A DNA stretch of 64,000 nt, taken from assembly GCA_028279375.1 (NCBI GenBank), contig JANQNW010000019.1, forward strand, positions 124,001 through 188,000. The letters are read 5' to 3'. The notes under the pieces were generated by a model. It was not told the origin of the DNA, searched no databases, and was given only the letters and a program-made list of their open reading frames with translations. Position 1 is the first letter of the stretch. Each line of letters starts with the position of its first letter. Shown here piece after piece: positions 24,920 to 32,540 of the stretch. A program made the translations under genes and the position numbers. This DNA comes from Phycisphaerales bacterium (GTDB lineage Bacteria > Planctomycetota > Phycisphaerae > Phycisphaerales > UBA1924).

Positions 24920-25393
24920 TCAGGGGAGATCGCGCGGGAGCTCGTGCGATGGGTTGCCGGCCGGGTCGTACATGGTGACCGTCCCGCCGCGCTGATCGCC
25001 GGTGATGCGCACCGCCGGCTCCGTCTTCTCGCCCGCGTTGTTCTTCACCTCAAGAATGCCGCCCGCCGGAACCGTCGACATCGTGATCTGTGGACTGTTG
25101 TTTTCATACAGGACCACCGTTCCGCCGCCCGCAAGCACTGAGCTGACGCGAACAAGATTCTGCTTGTTCTGGTTCATCAAGCGAATCTCAGGCTGCGGCC
25201 CGCGCGCCGTGATGCGGCACAGCGTGTCGCCGCGCACATTGCGCACATGAAACTCGCGGCACGTCAGCACGCGAAAGTTGGCGTCCTCGAGATTCGCATC
25301 GCCCGGATGCGGCGCTTGTCCGCCGAGGAGCATTCCACCAAAAGCGATCGCGGCGCCGAGCGCCATGCCTGAGATCAGTTCTCTCTTGTTCAT
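24920..25393 (-). CDS. Exported or membrane-anchored beta-rich protein, unknown
   Basis: A 157-residue protein. It has a short N-terminal hydrophobic anchor (GMALGAAIAFGGMLLGG) followed by a series of alternating strands with a recurring pattern of Val/Ile and Gly (FHVRNVRGDTLCRITAR, PEIRLMNQNKQNLVRVSSV, ITMSTVPAGGILEVKNNAGE, VRITGDQRGGTVTMYDPAGN), which suggests a beta-solenoid or stacked hairpins. I know no family. GGAG stands 7 nt before the ATG at 25393. It follows gatA by 87 nt on the same strand and a candidate terminator follows it. Confidence 0.65.
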   Translation of the reverse strand: MNKRELISGMALGAAIAFGGMLLGGQAPHPGDANLEDANFRVLTCREFHVRNVRGDTLCRITARGPQPEIRLMNQNKQNLVRVSSVLAGGGTVVLYENNSPQITMSTVPAGGILEVKNNAGEKTEPAVRITGDQRGGTVTMYDPAGNPSHELPRDLP

Positions 25394-25480
25394 CGATATC
25401 TCCAAACCTCACAGCGCCCCGACCGAGGCGCATCCTCGTCATGTCCTGTTCATGGCCTGTGCAGCCCACACCCGCCGTTT

Positions 25481-26992
25481 CTACATCGCCGGCGCCATCC
25501 GGTTCCATTCCGTCGCGCTCTCGTACATTCGAGCCGCCCGCAGCAGCGTCGTTTCGCCGAACGCCGGGCAGAAGAGTTGCACACCGACAGGAAGTGAGAC
25601 GCCATCTTCCTCTGCGAATCCGCCGGGTATCGAAATGCCTCCGATGCCCGCCAGGTTCGCTGTCACCGTATAAATATCGGCGAGGTACATCGCCAGAAGA
25701 TCGTCCGACTTGGCGCCATGCTTGAACGCAGGCTCCGGACTCGACGGCGTCATCACCACGTCCACGCCCGGACCGCCGTTCGCGTCCGAGAACGCATTGT
25801 CGAAATCCTGCTTGATCTTGCGGCGCGTCTTCAGCGCAGTGTTGTAGTACGCGTCGTAGTAGCCGCTGCTCAGCGCGAATGTGCCAAGCATGATGCGCCG
25901 CTGGACCTCGGCGCCGAATCCCTCCGCTCGCGTCTTCGAGAAGAGCGCGACGAGGTCCTCATCAGCTTCGATCTCTGCGCGATGGCCGTACCGCACGCCG
26001 TCATAGCGCGCAAGATTCGAGGACGCTTCCGCCGGCGCCACGATGTAGTACGCAGCGATCCCGTAATCAAGGTGCGGAAGCTCGATGTCCACGATCGTCG
26101 CGCCCAGCGCCTTGTACTGTTCGATCGCGGCCTCGAAGCTCTTGGTCACATCAGGATGATTCTGATCCGATCGAGCCTGCGCCGGCACGCCGATTCGCAG
26201 TCCATCGATCGGAGTGTCGATCTCAACGAGGAAATCCGGCGTCTCCACATCAGCGGATGTGCTGTCGAGATGGTCGAACCCGCAGATCACATTCATTGCG
26301 AGCGCCGTGCTCTTCACATCCGTCGTGAAGGGGCCGATCTGATCAAGACTCGATGCGAACGCAACGAGCCCCCAGCGCGACACGCGCCCGTATGTCGGTT
26401 TGCATCCGACGACGCCGCAAAGCGCCGCCGGCTGACGGATCGAGCCGCCAGTGTCCGATCCCAGCGCCAGAGGGACCATGCGCGCCGCGACCGCCGCCGC
26501 CGATCCTCCGCTTGAGCCGCCTGGAACGCGCGAGCGATCCCATGGATTCCGTGTGGCCCCGAGAGCAGAGTGCTCACAGGACGAACCCATCGCAAACTCA
26601 TCCAGGTTCGTCTTCCCGACGACGACACCGCCCGCATCGAGAACGCGCTGCGCAGCCGTCCCCGTGAAGGGCGATTCGTACTCCTCGAGTATGCGGGAAG
26701 CGCACGTTGTCTTCCCGTAGCTCAGACACATGTTGTCCTTGAGCGCCACCGGCGCGCCGGCAAGCGGGCCGACGGCCTCGGCGCCATCCGAGGCGATCCG
26801 ATCATCGATCGCACGTGCGTCTGCGAGCGCCTTGTCAGTGAAGACCTGCAGGAATGCGCCGACACCCGTCTCCCCGCCATCCTGCCCGGCGATCCGATCC
26901 AGCGCCGCCTGCGTGGCGTCCAGGGCCGAGACCTCCTTCGAGGCGATCGCGCGTGTCAATTCCGTAAGTGTCAGTTCAATGATGTGGCTCAC
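25481..26992 (-). CDS. gatA: Asp-tRNA(Asn)/Glu-tRNA(Gln) amidotransferase subunit A
   Basis: GatA is the glutaminase half of the tRNA amidotransferase and delivers ammonia to GatB. The 503-residue amidase-signature protein carries the Ser-cisSer-Lys triad: Lys85 in VALKDN, Ser160 in PGGSSGGSAAA, Ser184 in GSDTGGSIRQPA. DEFAMGSSCEHSALG and KPTYGRVSRWGLVAFASSLD are hallmark GatA segments that separate it from other amidases. The start is GTG at 26992, with TACATT ending 6 nt upstream and no Shine-Dalgarno. It is preceded on the same strand by a pseudopilin and a coiled-coil gene, not by gatC. Confidence 0.96.
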   Translation of the reverse strand: MSHIIELTLTELTRAIASKEVSALDATQAALDRIAGQDGGETGVGAFLQVFTDKALADARAIDDRIASDGAEAVGPLAGAPVALKDNMCLSYGKTTCASRILEEYESPFTGTAAQRVLDAGGVVVGKTNLDEFAMGSSCEHSALGATRNPWDRSRVPGGSSGGSAAAVAARMVPLALGSDTGGSIRQPAALCGVVGCKPTYGRVSRWGLVAFASSLDQIGPFTTDVKSTALAMNVICGFDHLDSTSADVETPDFLVEIDTPIDGLRIGVPAQARSDQNHPDVTKSFEAAIEQYKALGATIVDIELPHLDYGIAAYYIVAPAEASSNLARYDGVRYGHRAEIEADEDLVALFSKTRAEGFGAEVQRRIMLGTFALSSGYYDAYYNTALKTRRKIKQDFDNAFSDANGGPGVDVVMTPSSPEPAFKHGAKSDDLLAMYLADIYTVTANLAGIGGISIPGGFAEEDGVSLPVGVQLFCPAFGETTLLRAARMYESATEWNRMAPAM

Positions 26993-27007
26993 GCGCAGAA
27001 TGTAGCA
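26993..27007 (-). promoter_or_regulatory. Extended -10 box for leaderless gatA
   Basis: On the minus strand TGCTACATT (27007 to 26999) is followed by six bases and the GTG start. The nine bases and the gap are the same as upstream of ispD. No Shine-Dalgarno is present. The box would give gatA its own promoter within the run of minus-strand genes. Confidence 0.5.
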
Positions 27008-27061
27008 GACCGGAGATCCGGCCCACTTGCGGGTGATGGCGCCGCGGTCCCAGGAGCTACT

Positions 27062-27694
27062 TCAGCGATTCCCACCGCCCCGGCCGCCGCGTTGGCCTCG
27101 CATCTTCGACCACATCTCCGACTGCAGTGCGCTGCTCTGGGCATTGCCGCTGCTGAGTTGGTCGTTGATCGCCTCATTGATCCGATCCCGCATCTGCGCC
27201 CGTCGCTGGGCGCGCTCTTCTTCCGTCGGCTCGGCGCGCTCTTCATCGCGCTGGCGCCGCTCGCCGCGAGGCGGCCGGAACTGCGACCAGTCGATCTCCT
27301 CGCCGCGCGCCATCCGACGCGCCATGTCGTCCATCCCGCGACGCCAGGCCTCCTGCATCTGCTCGCGCGCCTTCTCATCGGCGCGGATCTCTTCTCGCTC
27401 CTCCGGGCTGAGCTCCCAGAAAAGCCGGCGCGTTTCCTCCAGATACTGCGTGCGCCGATCAGCGCTGAGCTTCTCGAATCGCTTCGAGCTCAACACATCC
27501 AGCGCCTCCTGGGCCGTCCGCGGCATCTCCGGCGGACTCGAGGCCTTCAGGGTGTACGCGCCGCCAAAAACAGCGCCCGCGGCGATCACGACGCAAACCG
27601 AAGAGACAACGCCCTTCTTGCGGGCCGACCAGCCGGCGTCGATGCCCCTGCGGCCTTCACTACTCGCGGCGTCAAGATCGTAGCGCTCAGGCAT
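27062..27694 (-). CDS. Single-pass membrane protein with charged coiled-coil region, unknown
   Basis: A 210-residue protein of unknown function. A basic stretch and one membrane helix (VVSSVCVVIAAGAVFGGAYT, about residues 30-48) are followed by a long Arg/Glu-rich helical region (EETRRLFWELSPEEREEIRA, EEERAQRRAQMRDRINEAIN) and a Gly/Arg-rich tail. The pattern resembles planctomycete proteins of unknown role that accompany pseudopilin-like genes. AAGGAAGG precedes the ATG at 27694. It starts 15 nt after the pseudopilin stop, so the two genes are probably one operon. Confidence 0.65.
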   Translation of the reverse strand: MPERYDLDAASSEGRRGIDAGWSARKKGVVSSVCVVIAAGAVFGGAYTLKASSPPEMPRTAQEALDVLSSKRFEKLSADRRTQYLEETRRLFWELSPEEREEIRADEKAREQMQEAWRRGMDDMARRMARGEEIDWSQFRPPRGERRQRDEERAEPTEEERAQRRAQMRDRINEAINDQLSSGNAQSSALQSEMWSKMRGQRGGRGGGNR

Positions 27695-27709
27695 TTCCGC
27701 CCACCTTCC

Positions 27710-28321
27710 TTATTGAGGCTCACCGACGTGAGAGTCAGCGTACAGCACGTTTCGCTTCGAATGGAAGAACCCGACCTGCACTTCGTCGCCATCCTGTGTC
27801 TCGAAAACGCCGCCGTCGTAGTCGTGGCTCACCGGTGAGTCCGAGGGCGTGCGCTGCAGAAAGCGAGCGTAGAACGTCTCCTCGAAGGATCGTCCCGAGA
27901 ATGCGGTGATGTAGACATAGGAGAGGCCCGCTTTCACGATCTGGCCCTCGTCATTCTCATATTCGTAGTCGTATACGACGCGATCCCCGGGACACTTCCA
28001 AACCTCAGAGTCGCTGTCGAGATACCCCTCGAGCGCCTCATTCAGCGGCAAATCCTCCGACCCCGAGAGCCAGGGATCACCGATGTAGCGCGCCACCGGA
28101 TATTTGAGCTTGTTTCGATCCTTATAAAGGTCAAGCGAGATCCCGATCTGACGCAGATTCGACGAACACGCGACCCGACGCGCAGAGTCCATCACCTTCG
28201 GCAGCACCGGAATCGTGATGCCGATGAGGATCGCCATGATCGAGATCGTCACGAGAAGCTCCACGAGCGTGAACCCCGCGCGCGCTGATCTCACCCGATG
28301 TCGCTCAAGTCGTATGGACAT
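27710..28321 (-). CDS. Type II secretion-like pseudopilin
   Basis: A 203-residue pseudopilin. The N-terminal class III signal is RSARAGFTLVELLVTISIMA: cleavage after Gly, Glu at position +5 of the mature protein and a 20-residue hydrophobic helix. The C-terminal SKRNVLYADSHVGEP resembles the H-x9-DG ending of planctomycete prepilin-like proteins (GspG-like fold). The ATG at 28321 is my choice; a TTG at 28333, in frame, has AAGGGG 7 nt upstream and is equally possible. It is the first gene of a probable operon with the coiled-coil membrane protein. No assembly ATPase or platform gene is within the window, so the secretion machine is elsewhere. Confidence 0.85.
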   Translation of the reverse strand: MSIRLERHRVRSARAGFTLVELLVTISIMAILIGITIPVLPKVMDSARRVACSSNLRQIGISLDLYKDRNKLKYPVARYIGDPWLSGSEDLPLNEALEGYLDSDSEVWKCPGDRVVYDYEYENDEGQIVKAGLSYVYITAFSGRSFEETFYARFLQRTPSDSPVSHDYDGGVFETQDGDEVQVGFFHSKRNVLYADSHVGEPQ

Positions 28322-28553
28322 GCGTTCGCTCAACGATCAGCCCCTTCCCGTCATTGCATCGATTCTCGCAGATACAAGGGGATCTTCGACCCGAAAACGG
28401 GCCAAACCCTCCCCTCGTCCCGCTCTGCTTTCGACCGCGGGACACGAGCCGATGCAGAATCAGCGGGTCAATCCGCGAATCGGTCGATAGGATCGCCCTC
28501 GCCCAGCGCAAGGATGCGTCCCCCGACGCCATCTCCACGGACTCCTGACCATC

Positions 28554-30071
28554 GTGATCCAGAGTCGTCGAAGTTCAGGTCCGCAGCGCACCGCACTGGC
28601 GGCCATCGCAGTCTCCCTCGCCGCGCACATCGCGATGGCCCAATCGAGCGTTGAGACCAGACGCGCCGAACCAGTCATCGACGGAGCCTTCGAACAGCAA
28701 AGACCCGAGAAACTCGGCGCCGCGCTTGCCCTCTCCGCTGACGCCGATGGCGACGGCCGACCCGATCTCGCCTTCGGCGCCCCGTACAGCGACGCCGCCG
28801 GTGAGAACGCAGGCTGCGTCTACATCCACTCCAGCGCCACGGGCGAGCGCATTCAGACGATCCCCGGCCCCGAGGCCGGCGCTCTCTTCGGCGCCGCGCT
28901 CGCAGACGCCGGAGACGTGAACAACGACGGCGCCAACGATCTCCTCGTCGGCGCCCCCGGCTATCTCGACCGCGATGTTTCGCCCGGCCGCGCCTACGTC
29001 CTTTCCGGGGTCGACCAGTCCGTCATCCTCGAGTTCAAGGGCGAGTACGAATGGCCCCTGGAGGGTCGATCATTCGGCGCTGTGCTCGATGGCGTCGGCG
29101 ATCTCGACGCCGATGGCCACGACGACGTGGTGATCGGCGACCCCGAGTATCGCGAAGCCAATCGCCCCCTCGTGCGAGGCGCCGCATTCGTCTTCTCCGG
29201 ACGCACCGGCGATCTTCGATTCAAACTTGTCGGACCGGATCCACTCGACTATTTCGCAAGCGCCGTCGCAGGAGTTGGCGACACCGACGGAGACGGACGC
29301 CCCGACATCGCCATCGGAGCCCCGGGAAGCGACGGCGACGAAACAGATCCCGCGACCGATCGCGGCCGCTTCATTGTCTACTCCGGCAGAACCGGCGCTG
29401 TGCTCCTCGAGACAACGGGCCTCAACTCGCACGATCGACTCGGCGCTTCGATCGACGCCGCCGGCGATCTTGATGGCGATGGATACGCGGATCTCATCGT
29501 CGGAGCGCCATCCAGATTCGGCGTCGGCGCCGGCAGCGCCCTCGTCGTCATGGGCAGAAGAGCGGAAGCCATTCGTCGTTTCGAAGGAACGCGTGTCGGC
29601 GAGGGATTCGGAAGCGTCGTCCGCAATATCGGCGACGTCGACGGAGACGGCCGAACCGACTTCGCAATCAGCGCGCCGCGCCGAGGCCGCGTCGCGCCGA
29701 TCATCACCCCTGTCGTATTCCCGGGCGCCATCGAGATCTTCTCGGGCGCCTCCAACGCTCATCTCGCGACCGTGACAGGCGCTGACGCGGCGTCGGAACT
29801 CTTCGGCGTCGAATTGCTCGGGGCCGTCAATCCGGAGAACGCGCTCGCAGAGCTTGTGATCGGCGATGCGAACAATCGCGTGCTCGTGCTGCGAACGCCG
29901 CTTGCGTGCGCGGCTGACCTTTCCGGCGACGGCGTCGTCACCGCGCTCGACATCGCAATCCTCCTCACGAAATGGGGAACGACGACCGAACAGTACAACC
30001 TGGCCGGATCAGATCTGATCGACGCAATCGATATGGCGACGCTTCTCAGCGCGTGGGGACCGTGCTCCTAA
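28554..30071 (+). CDS. Secreted FG-GAP repeat protein with dockerin-like C-terminus
   Basis: A 505-residue exported protein. The signal peptide runs to about residue 29 (ALAAIAVSLAAHIAMAQ). The body holds about seven FG-GAP beta-propeller repeats, each with a calcium-binding DxDxDGxxD loop, for example DADGDGRPDLAFGAP, DVNNDGANDLLVGAP, DTDGDGRPDIAIGAP and DLDGDGYADLIVGAP, as in integrin alpha chains. The last 55 residues (ADLSGDGVVTALDIAILLTK, then DAIDMATLLSAWG) contain two EF-hand-like segments of a dockerin type I module. The start is a GTG at 28554 without a clear Shine-Dalgarno. It is divergent from the pseudopilin and convergent with gatC. Likely cell-surface adhesion or display. Confidence 0.88.
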   Translation: MIQSRRSSGPQRTALAAIAVSLAAHIAMAQSSVETRRAEPVIDGAFEQQRPEKLGAALALSADADGDGRPDLAFGAPYSDAAGENAGCVYIHSSATGERIQTIPGPEAGALFGAALADAGDVNNDGANDLLVGAPGYLDRDVSPGRAYVLSGVDQSVILEFKGEYEWPLEGRSFGAVLDGVGDLDADGHDDVVIGDPEYREANRPLVRGAAFVFSGRTGDLRFKLVGPDPLDYFASAVAGVGDTDGDGRPDIAIGAPGSDGDETDPATDRGRFIVYSGRTGAVLLETTGLNSHDRLGASIDAAGDLDGDGYADLIVGAPSRFGVGAGSALVVMGRRAEAIRRFEGTRVGEGFGSVVRNIGDVDGDGRTDFAISAPRRGRVAPIITPVVFPGAIEIFSGASNAHLATVTGADAASELFGVELLGAVNPENALAELVIGDANNRVLVLRTPLACAADLSGDGVVTALDIAILLTKWGTTTEQYNLAGSDLIDAIDMATLLSAWGPCS

Positions 30072-30074
30072 TCG

Positions 30075-30383
30075 CTACGCGCCCCCGCCATCACCCAGCA
30101 CCTTGGGCACGCGGATAAACGGCGGCAGCGACGCCGGCGCCATCCTCATCAGCGCCTCGTTGCTGAGCGCCGAGCGCACCGTGTCCTCATCGAACCGGTT
30201 CGAAGCGTCCAGCGGATGCGCCATGGGCGCCGTGCCCTCGAGATCGAGTTCGCGAAGACGCTCGATGTACCCGAGCACGGCCGTCAGCTCCACCGCGTTG
30301 CGATGGATCGCCTCATCATTGAGAGCGAGGCGCGAGAGCTTCGCCACCTTTCGCACGGCGTCATCGGAGAGCTGCTCAGACAT
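30075..30383 (-). CDS. gatC: Asp-tRNA(Asn)/Glu-tRNA(Gln) amidotransferase subunit C
   Basis: GatC bridges GatA and GatB. The 102-residue protein shows the family layout: VRKVAKLSRLALNDEAI, then the helix ELTAVLGYIERLRELD, then PMAHPLDASNRFDED and the C-terminal PPFIRVPKVLG. These segments are conserved in GatC and identify it despite its small size. TACACT (minus strand) ends 6 nt before the ATG and no Shine-Dalgarno is present, though the gap contains GGA. It is separated from gatA by 3 kb of other genes, including one on the opposite strand, and from gatB by more than 14 kb. Confidence 0.9.
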   Translation of the reverse strand: MSEQLSDDAVRKVAKLSRLALNDEAIHRNAVELTAVLGYIERLRELDLEGTAPMAHPLDASNRFDEDTVRSALSNEALMRMAPASLPPFIRVPKVLGDGGGA

Positions 30384-30397
30384 GTTTCCAGTGTAGC
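30384..30397 (-). promoter_or_regulatory. -10-like box for gatC
   Basis: On the minus strand GCTACACT (30397 to 30390) is followed by six bases and the gatC ATG. The arrangement matches that upstream of ispD and gatA. Confidence 0.45.
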
Positions 30398-30405
30398 GTC
30401 CAGCG

Positions 30406-31188
30406 CTACGCCTCCTCGCGCGCCTCCGGACCGGCCGTCAAACGCTGGATCGCCTTGTTCGCAATATGCGCAATGATGAAGAACGCGATCAGCGTAATCA
30501 CGATGCTCGCGATGAACATCCAGCGCGGCATGCTCACTTCGTCGCGGAACTCGCTCGCCGAGAACTGAGCCCGTGTCTGCGCTGCGAGAAAAACCGCGAC
30601 GGCCGTGCGCGGCGCCATGCCCACCATCGTCCCGACCAGGAAGAGCAGCGGGTGCGTGCGTGTCGACCCCAGCAGCAGGTTCATGAAGGCAAATGGGGAA
30701 TTCGGCGGTATACGCACGAGCGTGATCAGACCGAGTTCCTTCAGACGACCGCTCTCAATGAGCGCGTCACGAACGGCCTTCCATTTCGGCTTCGTCTCGA
30801 TGACCTCCATCACCTTGTCGGAGGCCACACGACGGCTCAGCGTGTATCCGATGATGGCGCCGCCCCCAAACCCGAGCAGCGCCGCCGGCAGACCAATCGC
30901 CGTCCCAAACGCCCAGCCGCCGAGAATCGCCTGCGCATACGTCGGAAGCAAGGCGAACCCCGAGAGCACAATGAATGCGGCCGTGTAAACGACCACTCCC
31001 AGCGCTCCATGACCCCGCAACCACGTCGCGATGACCTCGATGTTCCAGAGCAGCACCAATCCGCCCAGCGCAGGCATCGAGGCCGACAGCACGGCAAGCG
31101 GAGCCGCAGGACCCATTCGCCTGAGAATCTGAAAAAGAGACTCCTGCTCGGAATCCCCGACGCTCGATACCTGTTCGGGCTCATTCAT
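30406..31188 (-). CDS. TVP38/TMEM64 family (DedA-like) membrane protein
   Basis: A 260-residue integral membrane protein of the SNARE-associated/VTT family. The conserved core is FALLPTYAQAILGGWAFG, GGGAIIGYTLSRRVASDK, LITLVRIPPNSPFAFMN and VGTMVGMAPRTAVAVFLAA; hydrophobic helices flank both ends. Family members are proposed lipid scramblases or small-solute transporters, but the substrate in bacteria is not settled. The start at 31188 is where homology begins; TACTCT ends 8 nt upstream on the minus strand. It is divergent from the tRNase Z-like gene and 22 nt from gatC. Confidence 0.85.
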   Translation of the reverse strand: MNEPEQVSSVGDSEQESLFQILRRMGPAAPLAVLSASMPALGGLVLLWNIEVIATWLRGHGALGVVVYTAAFIVLSGFALLPTYAQAILGGWAFGTAIGLPAALLGFGGGAIIGYTLSRRVASDKVMEVIETKPKWKAVRDALIESGRLKELGLITLVRIPPNSPFAFMNLLLGSTRTHPLLFLVGTMVGMAPRTAVAVFLAAQTRAQFSASEFRDEVSMPRWMFIASIVITLIAFFIIAHIANKAIQRLTAGPEAREEA

Positions 31189-31339
31189 CGTCCGTAAGAG
31201 TACCCCGCGAAGCGCCGCCCCGACCGGCGCCCCCGGCAGGCGCAGGCGGCGATGCGTACCATCACACCCAGGCCGCGCTCGCGGCCGACATCTCACGATC
31301 GCTGACGCGGGGCGAAAGCCTCGAATCGGAGCTTGCCAC

Positions 31340-32281
31340 ATGATCCCCAAGCCGCCGCCGCGCGAGGGCTCACTCGGGTTCCTCTACATCCCGCCGTATC
31401 GCATCCAGGGCATCTCGATCGCCGGTGAGGCCACCGTGATTCAGGCGCCAGAGCTCGATGTCTGTTTCGACATGGGCGCATGCCCGCGCGCCGCGCTCGC
31501 CAGCAAGTACGTCGCCATCACCCATGGCCATATGGATCACGTCGGCGGCCTCGCCTACTACTGCTCGCAGCGCCGCTTTCAGGGCATGGGCGACGCGAAG
31601 ATCATCTGCGATCGGCGCGTCGCGCCATCCATCAAGCAGATGATGGCCGGCTTCGTCGAACTCGAACAGCAGGTCACGCCCTACGAGCTCACCGCGCTCG
31701 GACCGGGTGAAGAAACCCAGATCAAGAACAACATCGTTCTTCGGATGTTCGAGACCGACCACACATCGCCATCCTGCGGCTACGTCGTCATCGAAAAACG
31801 CAGCAAACTCAAGGAGGAATTCGTCGGCTTCCCGCAGGAGAAGCTGATGGAGATCAAAGAGGGCGGAACCGAGATCACGCGCATGCTCGAGATTCCGCTC
31901 GTCGCCTATATCGGCGACACGGCGCCGGGCGCACACCTCATCCACGAGGACATTCTCAAGGCGCAGATTGTCGTGTGCGAGTGCACGTTCATCGATCCCG
32001 AGCACAAAGAGCGCGCGCGCATCGGCAAGCACATGCACATCTCGGACATCGCCGAGTGGATTTCGCTGCTCGAGTGCGAGATGCTCGTGCTCACACACGT
32101 CTCGCGTCGCACCAATCTCGCATACGCGCGCAAGCGATTGAATCAGCTTGTGAGCAACGAGCATGCGCGCCGCATCGCATTTCTCATGGATCACAAGAGC
32201 AATCGCGAGCGCTACGAGAAACAGCGCGAAGATGCAAGTGAGCGCGAGTCGCAACTCGCGGGGCAACAGCAAAATCTATGA
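31340..32281 (+). CDS. tRNase Z-like metallo-beta-lactamase hydrolase
   Basis: A 313-residue MBL-fold protein. The metal motif HGHMDHVGGL is at about residues 62-71, with the downstream ligands in ETDHTSPSCGYVV and the Asp in YIGDTAPGAH, and the final His in LVLTHVSRRT. The N-terminal part (YRIQGISIAGEATVIQAPEL, DVCFDMGACPRAALASKYVA) resembles the short plant tRNase Z (TRZ1) more than typical bacterial RNase Z. Its likely job is 3-prime processing of tRNA precursors, but another hydrolase role is possible. GGAG stands 8 nt before the ATG. It lies directly upstream of dnaA on the same strand. The last 30 residues are a charged, Gln-rich helical tail. Confidence 0.78.
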   Translation: MIPKPPPREGSLGFLYIPPYRIQGISIAGEATVIQAPELDVCFDMGACPRAALASKYVAITHGHMDHVGGLAYYCSQRRFQGMGDAKIICDRRVAPSIKQMMAGFVELEQQVTPYELTALGPGEETQIKNNIVLRMFETDHTSPSCGYVVIEKRSKLKEEFVGFPQEKLMEIKEGGTEITRMLEIPLVAYIGDTAPGAHLIHEDILKAQIVVCECTFIDPEHKERARIGKHMHISDIAEWISLLECEMLVLTHVSRRTNLAYARKRLNQLVSNEHARRIAFLMDHKSNRERYEKQREDASERESQLAGQQQNL

Positions 32282-32286
32282 TTTTT

Positions 32287-32314
32287 CGATCTTTTTGTCG
32301 CTGACAAAAGATCG
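32287..32314. repeat. AT-rich inverted repeat downstream of the MBL gene
   Basis: CGATCTTTTTGTC (32287-32299) and GACAAAAGATCG (32303-32314) are complementary apart from one bulged T, with a 3-nt loop. It begins 5 nt after the MBL stop codon. It could be a terminator or mRNA 3-prime structure, but there is no T-run after the stem. Confidence 0.45.
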
Positions 32315-32335
32315 CCCAACGAAGCGCGCAGGTGG

Positions 32336-32364
32336 TTGACAGCGCGCAGCGTCGTATTTAGTTT
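32336..32364 (+). promoter_or_regulatory. Candidate dnaA promoter
   Basis: A perfect TTGACA at 32336-32341 is followed 17 bp later by TAGTTT at 32359-32364 (three of six -10 bases). A transcript would start near 32371 and leave a 170-nt leader before the dnaA ATG. The -35 is strong and the -10 weak. Confidence 0.4.
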
Positions 32365-32540
32365 TCGCATCGGACGAGGGTGAATCGTCCTGGTGGGAGG
32401 CTTCGAAACACCACCGAGCGCTGCGCAGGCGCGCAACGCTTGACCGAAGACACGTGGAACGTCTCGAAGAGCAACTGGGATTGTCGTCCCCGGCAGTCGT
32501 CGCTGTAGGTCACGTTGGAACGCGCACAGGTCGCTCACTC

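Noticed and set aside
26570-27838. 422-codon plus-strand open frame across gatA and the coiled-coil gene
   Set aside because: It spans two supported genes on the other strand and has no motif or ribosome binding site.
28390-28401. CCCG-AAAA-CGGG hairpin upstream of the pseudopilin as a terminator
   Set aside because: The stem is only 4 bp, no T-run follows on either strand, and it lies in a divergent promoter region.
32336-32360. TTGACA followed by TATTTA as the dnaA promoter
   Set aside because: The spacer would be only 13 bp; the TAGTTT at 17 bp was kept as a weak alternative.
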